Assembly (NCBI GenBank): GCA_050084515.1
Contig: CM114272.1
Coordinates: 60,822,001 to 60,886,000, forward strand
Direction: 5' to 3'
DNA length: 64,000 bases
Origin: Blasia pusilla
Taxonomy: Eukaryota > Marchantiophyta > Marchantiopsida > Blasiales
Shown here: piece by piece, positions 49,476-61,120 of the stretch
How the letters are laid out: every line of letters starts with the position of its first letter
Position numbering within the stretch: the stretch's first letter is position 1
Program-made: the position numbers and the translations under genes
The notes under the pieces: model-generated
The model's input: the letters and a program-made list of their open reading frames with translations, nothing else
What the model was told of the DNA's origin: nothing
Databases searched by the model: none

Positions 49476-50468
49476 TTGTATTAATGGTGAGGAGTTATAT
49501 CAACAAGCTAGGCATGGAAAGACATTAATATCTTTAAATGATGGATAACATGTTATTTGAAATGACATGCTTGATGAGTTTCAAAAAAAAAATCGAGAAT
49601 TTTTTACCATCGATAAAAAATTAAACTTTCAAATTGTATTTTTCATTTTAAAAATTTAAAATTATGATTATGTATAGTTAATCTTATAGTAATATATTTG
49701 AAGACATCATGGGAATGAAATCTCCTAATTTTAGGAGCTTACTAGTTTGGGGAAAGCTAATTATCTATGGTGATGATTTTTGATAAGTCCTTATGGTTGT
49801 TCGATATGGAGATCATCCAAAAATGTTATAACTGACTTTGAGAAGATATCCTTTCTGGGCTCATATGAGGGTGATGAAACTTACAACCAATGTAAGAGTC
49901 CATATCTTAGAAGGCATGATATATCCACTTATTCATACTTTAAAATTTTCCCTACATCATTAAATTATGAAATAAATAAAATATTGAATATGTTTGTAGT
50001 AGAGTTACACTAGTAAAATTTTCTATACTTGTATGCTTTGCATGTGTTGATTGGTTGTTAGAGGTGAAAGAGGATAATGTATCTCTATATTTAGAGCTTG
50101 GAGATAAAATAATTTTAGTGTTAGATAATATGATAACTAAAACTGACAAAAATAATCATCTCCTTGTTATTATTTATGATAATGACGTTCAAAGTTTTTG
50201 CAACATTGAGTTCTTGAAGGATACAACTATTTTGACATCAAGAAATAAAGATGATGATATAAATTGATTTTATGGCAAAAAAATTTATTAATTCTTACAT
50301 GATTTTTTGGTAAATTTAATCTAAATGCAAAATATTGTGATTTACATAATCTTACATTCAAACTTATCTCATCCCATATTTTGGATGTTGTAGCACATTG
50401 AAATAACTATGGACTCTTTTCCAAATAAGGGATCATTTTATTTATCCCACAAAGTTTTTAAGAATATA
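49476..50468. other. No recognised feature
   Basis: AT-rich. Two adjacent short open frames (49780-50013 and 50055-50267) show no known domain or splice link. I do not call a gene. Confidence 0.5.
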
Positions 50469-50685
50469 CTAGTAAGGTGCCCGTGCGATGTACGGGAAAT
50501 ATAGAAAGTGTTTAAAGAGCTAGTGTATAGTCGGTGAAAGGAAGAGATTAATGATGTGGCAGATAAATTTTAATTTTATCTGTGCTGCCCACAGCATGTG
50601 AAACATTTTCTTGGTGCCCAACTGTCACGTGTCAAGCAGAAAGGTGTTTGTAAATCAAGAAGGCACACTCCCTTAATAATATAGA
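50469..50685 (-). mobile_element. Non-autonomous Helitron (first of a head-to-tail pair)
   Basis: On the minus strand it starts TCTATATTATTAAGGG (from 50685) and ends with a hairpin of the CCCGTAC-ATC-GCACGGG type, then GCACCTTACTAG (50469), followed by T. 217 bp, no coding capacity. Confidence 0.8.
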
Positions 50686-50900
50686 TAAAGTGCTCGTGCG
50701 ATGTACGGGAAATAAAAAATTGTTTGTAGAGCTAGTGTATCGTCGGTGAAGGGAAAAGATTAATGATGCTTCACATAAATTCAAATTTTTTTCTTCCAGC
50801 TCATAGCATGTGAAATCTTTTCTTGCAACCCAGTTGCCATATGTCAAGCATAGAGGTGTTTGCAAATCAAGAAGGCACTCTCCCATAATAATATAGATGC
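50686..50900 (-). mobile_element. Non-autonomous Helitron (second of a head-to-tail pair)
   Basis: This copy is about 80% like its neighbour: TCTATATTATTATGGG at its 5' end and a CCCGTAC-ATC-GCACGAG hairpin at its 3' end. Its 3' end reads GCACTTTA and runs directly into the TCTATATT 5' end of the neighbouring copy, without an intervening CTAG. Confidence 0.75.
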
Positions 50901-51489
50901 TCACTTTCCAAAGTATCTCTCTATATATATATTATTTATCTTTGAAGATTGATACACCAATCATGTTATTACAAAGCATTAATGGATCAAAAGCATAAGC
51001 AAATGGTGCAAGACTAGTCGTTCGTGGGTTCATTCAACATGCGATACTTATGGAGATTATGGCAAGAAAAAAATATTGGAGATCATATTTCATTCCATAT
51101 ATTCCTTTGATTTTGTTTGAATTTGGCTTACCTTTCAATTTGCTTAGATATTAATTTCCTTGTCACCCTAATTTTGTTATGACTATTAAGAAATCTCAAG
51201 CCAAAAGTTACAAAAGGTTGTGATATACTTGTCACTCTTTGTATTTTCTTGTAGACCCTAATATTTGCACATTTTTTCCTTTTCTAGGACTCCTAGATTT
51301 ATGTCACCGTTTCTTCTAAATTTCTGTTGATATGACATAAATCTAGAAATCTCAAATGCACACAAAAAATATTGAAGAAAGAATCAAATGGGAAGGACTC
51401 TAGGATATCATGTGATCTTGGGTGCTACATATTAATACATCATAAGTCCAAGATCTATAAGAAGCACGTAAGATGGAGTTTGTGCCTTT

Positions 51490-52430
51490 GATCCATCTAC
51501 TTTTGGGAGTGGATACAAGATTACATGGCACCTCAGTTCATTGAATTTGTGTAATTGATCAATCCCCTTGTTGGGATGGGCATTGGGCACAAGATGACAT
51601 AGCAACTCAACCCAGAGAGTTAGTGCACGCACTTGATGAATCTCCTTGTAGGGGTGGATGGAAGATCACATGACAACTCAATTCGTAGGGTTTGTGCAAT
51701 TACTTGAAAAATATTATTGTAAGGGTAGGTGCAAAATGACTTGACAACTCAATTCATAGATTTTATGCACTTACTTATCAATCTCCTTGCCACGTTGGGT
51801 GCAAGATTACATGAAAACCCAATTTTTAGACTTTGTTCATTTAAGCAAACGCAGTGTTGGGGAGGGTGTAAGAGCATATGGTATCTCAATCCATAAAGTT
51901 TGTGCTCCTACTTCATCAAGTGTTGGGGAGGGTGTAAGAGCATATGGTATCTCAATCCATAAAGTTTGTGCTCCTACTTCATCAATCCTCTCATACAGGT
52001 GGATGCATGATCACTTCAAAACCCAATTCTTAGACTTTGTTCACTTCATCAAATCCCTTGATAGGAGAGGGTGCAAGAGCACATAACATCTCAATCCATA
52101 AAGTTTGTCCACTTACTTGATCAATCCCCTTGTAGAGTTGGGTGCAAGATCACATTAAAATCAAATTCTTAGACTTCGTTCACTTGATCCATCCCCTTGT
52201 TGGGAAGGGTGCGAGAACACATGACATCTCAATCCATAAAGTTTGTCCATTACTTGATCACTCCCCTTGTAGAGGTGGGTGCAAGATCACTTGACAACTC
52301 AATTCCCCTTGCAAGGAGACTGATTAAACAAGATCGATTTCCTTGTGCAGTAGGTGGATGCAAGATTATCTACAAGCTCGAGACAAACAGTTTGTGCACG
52401 TGATCAATCTCCTCATCGGAGTGGGTGCCA
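51490..52430. repeat. ~67-bp minisatellite, about fourteen copies
   Basis: Units combine CCCCTTGTAG-GGTGGGTGCAAGATCAC, TGACAACTCAATTC and AAAGTTTGTGCACTTACTTGATCAAT variants. Two units (about 51851-51982) are an almost perfect 66-bp duplication containing GGGTGTAAGAGCATATGG. The longest plus-strand frame across it (99 codons) comes from the repeat. Confidence 0.88.
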
Positions 52431-52888
52431 GATTCCCTGCTCTGCTTACTCTATTTTAGCTCAGATTCGGACTAGTCCGTCTTTTGGGGCTGCTCCATGT
52501 GGGTCCATCTCATTTCTCCATCACTGTTGATCTCCTGTTCAGAAATTGTGTGCCTCTGCTCATTGCCCTTGAGCTCAAGCGACAAAGAGAGAGAGAGAGA
52601 GATAAATATGTATATTTTAATTGAATGATGAGGGAGAGGAGGGATTGGAGTGAAAGTTGAGGTTTATACGATCACAGACAGGCAGGACGAAGCGCTCGGA
52701 ATTTTGAGGTGAGCACTTGAATCGTTGGCTGACCACTTTGGTGAAACGATATGAAGAAATCGTTTCTCTGAACCCTAAACGCCCTCTTTTCTTTTCGTCA
52801 GAGTCGATCGAGTGCTTGTCGACAAAAACTGTGGGTCCTCTACTTCTTTGGGTTGTAGTTTTCACTTCTCTGCCCTCAAACTGCACGT

Positions 52889-52896
<8 letters not shown>

Positions 52897-52919
<23 letters not shown>
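52897..52919. repeat. (GA)n microsatellite
   Basis: About 11 GA units after a short CA run. Confidence 0.9.
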
Positions 52920-53239
52920 TGGCTTTGTTGGGCTATAATGTATCCCATGGAGCGATCGAGAGGGTCCCGATGGATCGATCGAGAGGGTAGAGACCATGAA
53001 ATCACACAAGTTTCGAGATCGCGGAGTGTTGTAGATGATCAGCACAAACCTTTGGGTGGGCACATTTTGACGAGGTTTCGAGGGGACAGAGGATCTCTCA
53101 TCTCCTTCAATGGCGAGACATGAATCGTCTGCCTGATGTTACACATCCAAAGGACGATGAGTCCCTCTCGTCTCCATACTCTGGGTAGGAGAGGGAGGCC
53201 AGGATGTCACAGAGATCGTTTCTTGTCTTCTGTCTACAT

Positions 53240-54050
53240 GGTTTTGTAGTGTTTCGTACCTCCACTGAGTGAGTTGTATGGCATCCTTTTTTAATTGCTA
53301 CTAACCAATCTGAAGAAACAGAGTAAATGAGTGTACTGGTTTCTACTTTCTCTTTCTGTGAACTGAGTTGTATGGCGATCTTGCAATGGCTACCTAACCA
53401 AACTGAGGAAGTAAGAGTCAGTGCTTGTAATTTGGTTTCTACTTTCTCTCTCTGGTGAACTGAGTTGTATGGCACTCTTGCAATTGCTACCTAACCAAAC
53501 TGAGGAAGAAAGAGTCAGTGCTTGTCAATTGGTTTCTACTTTCTCTCTCTGGTGAACTGAGTTGTATGGCACTCTTGCAATTTCAACCTAACCAAACTGG
53601 GGAAGCAAGAGTAAGCGCTTGTAGATTGGGTTCTACTTTCTCTTTCTGGTGAACTGAGTTGTATGGCACCCTTGCAATCGCCACCTAACCAAACCGAGGA
53701 AGAAAGAGTAAGTGCTTGGAGATCGGTTTCTGCCTTCTCTTTCTGGTGAACTGAGTTGAACTGAGTGGCAATGGCACCCTTGCCATTGCCACCTCTTCAA
53801 ACTGAGGAGAAAAAAGGGAGTCTTTGTAGATTGGTTTCCACTTTCTCGGTCTGGTGAACTGAGTTGTATGGCAACCTTTGCAATTGCTACGTAACCAAAC
53901 TGAGGATGAAAGAGTGAGTGAGTGTAGGTGCGTTTGTACTCTCTCTTCCTGGTGAACTGAGTCGTTGGCACCCTTGTTCAATTGCTACCTAACCGTACTG
54001 AGGAAGAAAGAGTAAGTGATTGTAGATTGATTTCAACTGCCTCGTCCTAG
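53240..54050. repeat. ~96-bp minisatellite, about eight copies
   Basis: The unit is GGTGAACTGAGTTGTATGGC, ACCCTTGCAATTGCTACC, TAACCAAACTGAGGAAGAAA, GAGT-AGTGCTTGTAGATTGG and TTTCTACTTTCTCTTTC. Starts lie near 53265, 53355, 53455, 53553, 53647, 53745, 53855 and 53950. The array ends about 350 bp before the MAPR start codon. Confidence 0.9.
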
Positions 54051-54403
54051 TCGATGGCTGGACCCTTAGGAGGTTAAGAGGCGGGTACGTTTCTGCTGGG
54101 GAGTAGGAGTTCCTGTAGTAGAGCTACCAAGCCAGCCAGCAACCACCTTCGATTAGCCTGGTTTGTAGGTTGGCAAGAGCTATACTTGGACGAGCTCCTA
54201 CACACTTTGATTCAACGACTCACTGAGGTGTGAGAATAGTAGAGCGAAGACATGGTGAAGGTACTTTGTATGAGAGTGAGCTCCAATATGTGCTTCATGG
54301 CAAAGTAGTGTCATATTACTGAAGTTGCTTCATTGGGTTGGTTGAATCCAGCTAGCAGACAACATTCAGGAGCAGTGGGATAGAGGTAAGTACAGCAGAC
54401 GCG

Positions 54404-54712
54404 ATGTCTGACCAGGAGTACACTTCAGAGGACTTGAGCAAGCATAATGGGAGTGATCCATCATTGACGATCCTGGTTGCCGTCAAGGGTAATGTCTATG
54501 ATGTTTCGAGTGGAAAAGACTTCTATGGACCAGGGTCACCATATGCAGTATTTGCAGGGAAGGATGCCAGTAAGGGTCTGGCAAAGATGTCCACCAAACC
54601 TGAAGATCTCACATCACCAGAGGAATTAAGTGCTAAGGAAAGGGGTGTTCTTGACGACTGGGAAAAGAAATTCCAGGCCAAGTACAAAAAAGTGGGCACT
54701 TTGTCTTCATAA
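54404..54712 (+). CDS. MAPR-family cytochrome b5-like heme/steroid-binding protein
   Basis: A 102-residue, intronless coding sequence. Members of the membrane-associated progesterone receptor (MAPR) family bind heme and, in plants, have been linked to steroid binding. The single cytochrome b5-like domain spans almost the whole protein: YTSEDLSKHNG (residues 6-16), ILVAVKGNVYDVSSGKDFYG (23-42), then PGSPYAVFAGKDASKGLAKM (43-62). The Tyr residues at 41 and 47 match the conserved pair used for heme binding in PGRMC1-type proteins. The C-terminal helix is LDDWEKKFQAKYKKVG. There is no N-terminal membrane anchor, matching the short soluble plant form of about 100 residues. GGTAAGTA 17-24 bp before the ATG resembles a splice donor, so a 5' untranslated intron or a different leader is possible. 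The sequence is intact with no frame problem. Confidence 0.92.
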   Translation: MSDQEYTSEDLSKHNGSDPSLTILVAVKGNVYDVSSGKDFYGPGSPYAVFAGKDASKGLAKMSTKPEDLTSPEELSAKERGVLDDWEKKFQAKYKKVGTLSS

Positions 54713-56630
54713 TCATCAGGGTTTCTTTTCCCACAGCTGGGTCACAATTAGATTTTAGTAATGATTGCACAATGCTCGAATAACTTACCATGTTCTCCTC
54801 ACAACAGGGTTCTTTCGACTCCTTGAGGTGAGGTAGTAAGTGGGGGCCATGAGGTTTAATCCAAGGCTTGCCAGATGAGGAAATGCAACATGACAAGTAA
54901 CTGCTGCTCTGGTGTAGATACATGTTCCTCAAGGGCTGGGGTGTTATTTGTCTGAGGTATTTTGCTCTTCGTACTAGATACACGTCGTTGGTTGAGGGCC
55001 CTTGGCTTCTGTATTGTGATAACTTCGGTTTTAGTAAAGTCTGTATATGTGCCATTGAGCAGTAAAGTTAATATTTTGTTAGTTTTGCTATTCTCAGCTA
55101 CACTATCTCCTTGAGATGCTCTTGCTCAAATTGTTTATTACTTTTTCTTTCTACCTAGCATCAGTTGCCCAACTTTTTATCACTGGAACTTTCTCTCATA
55201 GGACTAGCACCATCTGCATTGGTTTCTGTGGTTGAAGGATGTCCTTTTCTTTGTGGATGCCCCTTTTCGCTGCATCGCTGCAGCTGAGAGTTTGTGAGGA
55301 CAAATGAAGAAGTGAAGAGGAGAACGACAGCATGAGAGTAGAGTAGAGCAGTCTGATTGTTTCAATGGTCTCGAGGGGACTAACAATGATAGTAATGAGG
55401 CAGGGATCAGCAAGATGAGAAGAGAGTAGAGCATTCTGATTGTCACAATAGCAGAGGGGAGGACTCAAGAGAACCATGAACTCGGCGTGGAACTATGTAT
55501 TCCATAACACGGAAGTTGTGGTTGTAGATCTTGTCCACTTTACCTCCTTGCCTATCCTTGCTTACAATTATTTCCTGTTGGGGTCCAAAGTGGAGCATTG
55601 ATTTGCAAGAACTGCCAAAAAATTGTAAAAGTGGGACAATGAGCATATAGTAGATCCTGACTATGAAAGTTATGGTTGCAGCATGTAACAAAAGTGGTCC
55701 TGTAAACGTGAGTCACGGTTGACCCCACCTCCAATTCTCTTATGATCGATGATTGCTCCTTTCATCCCTCAAACTTCAAAAGCATGTGTTGAAAATGGAG
55801 TCATTAGATGAGTCTTCACCCCACATTTTTAGTATGATGTGGCTCTGATGGGTCTTGGAAAGGGTCCCATCCCAAGTTGAAATCTACAATGAGGTCTTCA
55901 GATTTCAGCTCTTGAAGGGTTCTCCTCATATGCATACATCACTAAACTTGGAGTTTGGCTAACTTTTTCTTAGGAATGGGAAAGAGGAAGGTGAGGATGG
56001 CGTCAAGTCAGCACTGATTGCTATTTCATATCTTTTAGTAATTGGTCTACCTATTGGACCAGCTTCTCGTGATGGTTGGTCAAGTAACAAAATTGGAAAT
56101 TGGTTATTTAGATAAGGCAACGATGTTGAAAATTGGTTATTTAGATAAGGCAACGATGCTAGAATACAAACTCGGTTAATTGCTAGTCAATATACAATCA
56201 AAATATACTATGAATTTCATATATTTATGATGTTATTTATGCATTGAATCTTTTTTTCCAACAAAAAAATTTTGCATAGGATTGGAGTTAAATTTCATTG
56301 ACATAAAAAATCAATTAAATTTTTTTTTATATCTAATCAATATGAAAATTAGCTCTTTTGGATTTTGTGTTGAGATAATTTCCATGATGTAGCCCAACTC
56401 GAAATCAAGAGTCATCTTGGTGTTCATCACATACCTAACAAGACTTGGATTCTAGAATTTGCTTCAAAACCCAACTCTTACATGGATTTTCACCATTTCA
56501 TGAATATCGCAATTTGGAATTGGTCTTAAGAAATTAACTCTTGTAGTTCACATCATAGGTTGGATCCAAACTATTGAGATACCGAGGACTCTACGGAAAG
56601 GAAATCATATAGTCTAAAAAGACTCTTACA
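54713..56630. other. 3' flank of the MAPR gene, then no recognised feature
   Basis: 54713-55075 is likely 3' untranslated sequence. Beyond it I see no gene. A 33-bp unit is tandemly duplicated near 56093-56158 (AATTGGTTATTTAGATAAGG twice). Confidence 0.5.
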
Positions 56631-56634
56631 CTAG

Positions 56635-56878
56635 ATTTCAAGAGGTGGGGTCCACATGTACAGTTCAAGATGGAAGATAAGGCTAGGGCAATAAGGGGGG
56701 AGGGAGAGGGGATGGAGGGATGGCAGGAGAAACGAGAAAGTATGAACACGTAGGCAATTGGGAGGAATGAAAAAAAAGAGGAAGGTGGGACCGAGATGGA
56801 GAAGTCCTTTCAAACGACACGTAAGTCCATGCACATGGAAATGTCTGCGGACACCAACTTTGTTCACCTGTAATTTTG
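56635..56878. mobile_element. MITE family copy 4 (truncated left end)
   Basis: TTTCAAGAGGTGGGGTCCAC, the purine-rich centre, GAGGAAGGTGGGACC, AAGTCCTTTCAAACGACACG and CAACTTTGTTCACCTGTAA follow the order of copies 1 and 2. The left subterminal block is missing and the right TIR is eroded, so this is the oldest copy. Confidence 0.65.
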
Positions 56879-57930
56879 AAAATGACTCATACTCAGAGTT
56901 GGCTCGTCTTATCATGGGAGGGCATGTTAGACACAACATGTTAACCATATGATTATTATTGCCATGGGAAGTAATATTCTTTTAATAGCACAGATTATTT
57001 GCAATAGGGATTACGAAATGGAAATTCCTCATGAACGGAAGGATGCTATATCTAATTTTTACTTTCAAAATAAGGTAGTCTGAAATTTTCATTAGCACTT
57101 TTAAAATTCACTACTACTGTATTTTTATCAAAATTTTAAATTTTAATTCGTTTCAAAAAAAGCTAATCTGAAAAAAATTTCTTTTATTTTTTTTCTATTG
57201 GAAATAGTATCATTAAAAAAAATTAATGGAATTATTTTTTAGAATATAATATTTACTTTTTTGAGAAGTGGCAAGATGTTTCAAAAGTGCCTTCTTCTAA
57301 GTGGTCCACTTGTAATTCTTCTTTTTAATGTTTAGGGTTCATATTAACAGGGAAAAAAGATAAGATTTAATTTCAAGAGAGGAGAGGAAGAGATAAAGTG
57401 ACACATTTTCTAAAAGGAAGAGCTTCCTCATGATTAATTTTTTATGTTTAAATTTTAATAAGAAAAGGGAAGATAAAAAAGTATGAAATTTTCAAAATTA
57501 GAAGGCCTCACAAAATAAAAATAAAATAAAATCAGTTTTCAATAGTGGAGGGGAAGAGAATAAATAATTTAGTTTCGATATGAGAGGAGATGATAGATAA
57601 GTAATAAATTTTCTACATCATAGGGAAGACTAGATAAGGGAGTAGGAATGGTTGGGGAGGAGATGTTAACCAACCTTTCTCCTACCCTCTTTGGAGAATC
57701 CTTTTAGTTCCTCTAGAAACTAGAAGGGCGAGACCATCTCCATCCTTCTATGAAGAGGGGAGGCCTCCATTCTTTCATCCGATCGGGGTGTGGCCTTAGC
57801 ATTCTCGACTTCTTGAGTTCCCCTTCTTTAGTACTTCCGATGGATTCCTCAATCACCATTTTATGCCTGCCTTGTTTTTCCTTTTCTATAAAGGAACGAT
57901 TCTTTGTCTATTGATATGCATTCATATCTT
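56879..57930. other. AT-rich, with a possible LINE-A tail remnant
   Basis: Mostly unrecognised. At about 57806-57850, CGACTTCTTGAGTTCCCC, TTAGTACTTCCGATGG and ATTCC resemble LINE-A 3' sequence at 11812-11860. It is too short for a firm call. Confidence 0.4.
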
Positions 57931-57934
57931 TATA

Positions 57935-58128
57935 TCTAAATTATTATTATTAGAGACACCCATTTCGCAATGTTCCCTAAACACCAACTACCGGCTATTA
58001 TGACCAACACAAGTTTATGACTTCTCCTCATATTGTTGAGGTTAGTCGGGTGTCAATCAAATTACTTTAAATTGTCTGCAACATGAGTAATTCTTTCATT
58101 CCCGTGCATGGCACGGGCTGCTCACTAG
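57935..58128 (+). mobile_element. Non-autonomous Helitron, 194 bp, classic ends
   Basis: 5' TCTAAATTATTATTATTAG after A. The 3' end has a perfect 7-bp hairpin, CCCGTGC-ATG-GCACGGG (58101-58117), then CTGCTCA and CTAG (58125-58128), followed by T. This is the best-preserved Helitron terminus in the window. Confidence 0.82.
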
Positions 58129-58414
58129 TATGGTAGAAAGAATGAAAGATATGGAGTTGGAAGGATTCCTACTAAGAGGTCCCATTCGTCTTGTGGGGAT
58201 TCCTCAAGCCCACTTCCTAATAAGGACATCAACATGCCTTGTCTCATCAAATGCATATTCATCATACAAGCAATTAATTCATTTCCATTTGAAAAATTAA
58301 AACTAGAAAAATAAAACTTCCAAAATACCACAATTACTTTATTGTTTTCGAGCTCAAACTCACCCATAACAAAAAGGGAGTTTGGGGCTCTCTCATTCAG
58401 AGTTCAACAGGAGG

Positions 58415-58486
58415 TGCGTCTGCCGGGAGTCGAACCCGGGTCTATTGCTTGGAAGGCAATTATCCTAACCGTTGGACTACAAACGC
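58415..58486 (-). tRNA. tRNA-Gly(UCC)
   Basis: 72 nt on the minus strand. The acceptor stem GCGTTTG/CAGACGC has one G-U pair and discriminator A. The D arm is in AGTCCAACGGTTAGGAT. The anticodon stem ATTGC/GCAAT encloses loop CTTCCAA with anticodon TCC. The T arm GGGTTCGACTC lies in CCCGGGTTCGACTCCCGG. Internal A and B boxes are intact and no CCA is encoded. A T5 run about 40 nt downstream on the minus strand could serve as a Pol III stop. There is no intron. Confidence 0.95.
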
Positions 58487-58619
58487 TCGCGATCACAGTT
58501 CTTTTAAAATGATATTTACTTTTAAAATAATTTTATATTGAATGTTTTTTTTGACTTTCTTTTAGTGGAAAGTTTTCTATTACATTTTTCGTTTTAACTG
58601 AATTATAAAATTATAAACG

Positions 58620-59400
58620 ATGGAAAAAATTCGCGCCAAGCCTAAGGACCCTACTCGCAGCGAGATCGGAGTAGGACCGTAGGTGGTACAAGAGTAACCT
58701 CAGTGGAGTCAAGTTGACCGGGGCCTGGGTTCAGGAGACGAGGTGGTGGTTCGTTTGTCGCGTTCTGACTTGCTGTACAATTGTACCAGACGGCGCGTGA
58801 AGAAGCCCAGAAGATGTGAGCTGGACGCCCCTTATTGGTGGATGGTAAATTTGAAAGGAGATCCGCTAATTAATTAAAAGACTCAGTTTAAGTTGGCGTC
58901 AGTGATGATAATAGTTAACAATCGTAGTAATCCTGACTTCGTTTTGGTCAAAGATTCACAACAATAAATTGTTAACTTCAACATTTTTTAGTTATTTCTT
59001 TCGACCAAAGGAAGAGTTTCGTCCGTTCGATGCATGAGATCGCGTGACCAATATTAATCAGTGGAATAAAAGTTTCCTTATGTAAATATATGAGTTATAC
59101 AAAATGAGGGACTTGGAGCGAATAAAGGCCGCGTTACTTCCGAGCACCGTAGTAATGAGACCAGATTGGTCAATTATTACATCCCAGTGGACTGTTCTGC
59201 CCAGGAGTCCAGGACGCGGCCGCGTGTCACCTTATGAGTAAGGACTCGGGAGGGACACTGTCGCATGCGCGGGGAACGCGCCTGATATTCTCTACGTTCC
59301 TTTCGGTGTGGAGTCGTCACACATACGGGAATTCCGTTCGCATTTAGTTTACACCGTATAAGGTAGATGGAAGACAAGTCCCGTGGTCAAAATTTACACT
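58620..59400. other. CpG-containing block next to the tRNA, no gene recognised
   Basis: Compared with its AT-rich surroundings this stretch keeps many CG dinucleotides (CGCGCCAAG, GACGGCGCGTGAAG, GGCCGCGTTAC, GGACGCGGCCGCGTGTC, TGCGCGGGGAACGCG). No open frame resembles a protein. Confidence 0.4.
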
Positions 59401-59431
59401 CTTGGAACTAATATGCCGTCCTTGGTTGGAT

Positions 59432-59610
59432 TTTTAAATAAAAGATGGGAGAGTGCTTTTTTTATTTCCAAATATATTGAAATGTTTCACTTGTTGGTGT
59501 AATGAGAAAATATTTGAATTTATGTGTTGTATCATTAATTTTTTCTTTCCACGGATTTACAATAATTTTCAAATCTTTTTTTATTTCCCATGCATCGCAT
59601 GAGCACCTTA
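59432..59610 (+). mobile_element. Degenerate Helitron (first of a head-to-tail pair)
   Basis: GATGGGAGAGTGCTTTTTTT resembles a copy start, and CCCATGCATCGCATGAGCAC plus CTTA is a mutated 3' hairpin. It runs directly into the next copy. Confidence 0.6.
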
Positions 59611-59824
59611 TCTATATTATTATGGGAGAGTGCCTTCTTGATTTGCTAACACCTATCTGGTTCACACATGGCAATTGGGCAGCAAGAAAATATTAGATAT
59701 TTTATGGGCAACAAAAAAACTTTGAATTTATTGGCAACATCATTAATTTTTTCCTTTCACGGGATATACACTAACTCTTCAAACACTTTATTATTTCTCG
59801 TGCATCGCACAGGCACCTTACTAA
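59611..59824 (+). mobile_element. Non-autonomous Helitron (second of a head-to-tail pair)
   Basis: Starts TCTATATTATTATGGGAGAG and ends with CTCGTGCATCGCACAGGCACC, i.e. CTCGTGC-ATC-GCACAGG, then TTACTAA. The body (GGCAATTGGGCAGCAAGAAAA) matches the copies at 50.5-50.9 kb. Confidence 0.75.
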
Positions 59825-61120
59825 TAGTAACACAATGAGACTAACGCAGAAAACAGAAAGAAAAAAACGAAGGCACCACGGGACTTAGAGCGTTTCAACA
59901 AGAATAACACAGTGAAAAGAAGAATATGATGACGAGAATCCCACACCATATTAATTAATACTAACACCGGGGAGGAATCAAATATGAAATGATGAAAATA
60001 TTTTAATGAATCGAACATCTAAAAATTCACATCATATCTCGTCAAAGGGTTGGGGTATCTGTATAATAACTTGTATTCTACATTCGACTATTCGGGGCTC
60101 AACTATTGTAGTGGTTATAACAAGATATTTTATTGATTTCCAAACGCATACTAGTGGGGCACCAAAAGACATTCTTTTGCTTTTTAAATAGTTGGTTGTA
60201 AACTAATATTAGTTTATAGCGGTAATTACTTATTAGTGGGACTTGTCACTTGGATAACATTTGGGCACTAGACAGACTATCATAATAATGCACGAGTGAA
60301 GATTTCTTGGCATATCTAGTCTCTACGACCATTCTAGTGTGATGAGGGGGAAGGCATTCTAGGCATCCGTTTAATTCTTGGCCTGGTAATTTAATTATTC
60401 TTTTAAATGTGACACATGTCAACACTGGAGGAGGTTTGAAAGGACAAGTGTCAACACTCGAGGATGGTTTTTCTACTCCTTTCCTCTTTTAATTGTATAT
60501 ATGAGATATTCCATTACGAAGAATGACCTAGAGAAATAGGAAGGATCTAACCTCTCTCACTAGGGTACTTCAATGCAGACAAAAGTGAGTATTCTATAGC
60601 AGTATGCAATGAGACATACCATATGTAGCTAGTAGCCTTTGACACAATGTAAGCTCACATTATTTTTTGTAAGGAAGCATCAAACATCTCTACAAGTGTC
60701 ACTCACTTACTCTCTTAAACATCAACCTTGTGTGTTGTAGAAGCTTATGTTAAACACTTCATGCTCTTGTTATTGATTTGCATCCAAACAAATTCATACT
60801 AGCCACCATTTGGTTCAACCAACTTTGTGTCTCGCTAGTCGGGTCACTCTTCAAGCTCTAAATAGTCCTAAATCATATCAGATACCAACCTAACTCCTTA
60901 TATCCCAACACATACAAATCATTTCAAACTTGGGATATACTTCCTTGATAGCCTTGAGACCTTAAATGATGCTAGTATCGTAGATGGTCCCAAATGCCTA
61001 ATAAACCTTGAACAAGTCTCTAATAGAAACTTAATATCTGAGCCTCATATCAATTTCCATGGCTTGGGTCCAAAATTGGACTGCTTGGACTTGGATTGGT
61101 ATCAAGATCCCAAAGCCATC
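59825..61120. other. No recognised feature apart from the Helitron remnant
   Basis: No gene or other repeat was recognised. Confidence 0.5.
60362..60506 (-). mobile_element. Degenerate Helitron related to the 37844 copy
   Basis: On the minus strand ACAATTAAAAGAGGA, GTGTTGACACTTGTCC and GTGTTGACACATGTCACA follow the order of the element at 37844-38033. The ends are eroded. Confidence 0.5.

Noticed and set aside
49780-50267. Two adjacent short open frames that might form a gene
   Set aside because: No recognisable motif, no convincing splice junction joining them, and AT-rich composition like the surroundings.
51490-52430. CRISPR-like array
   Set aside because: The whole ~67-bp unit repeats without unique spacers, and the genome is eukaryotic. 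It is a minisatellite.
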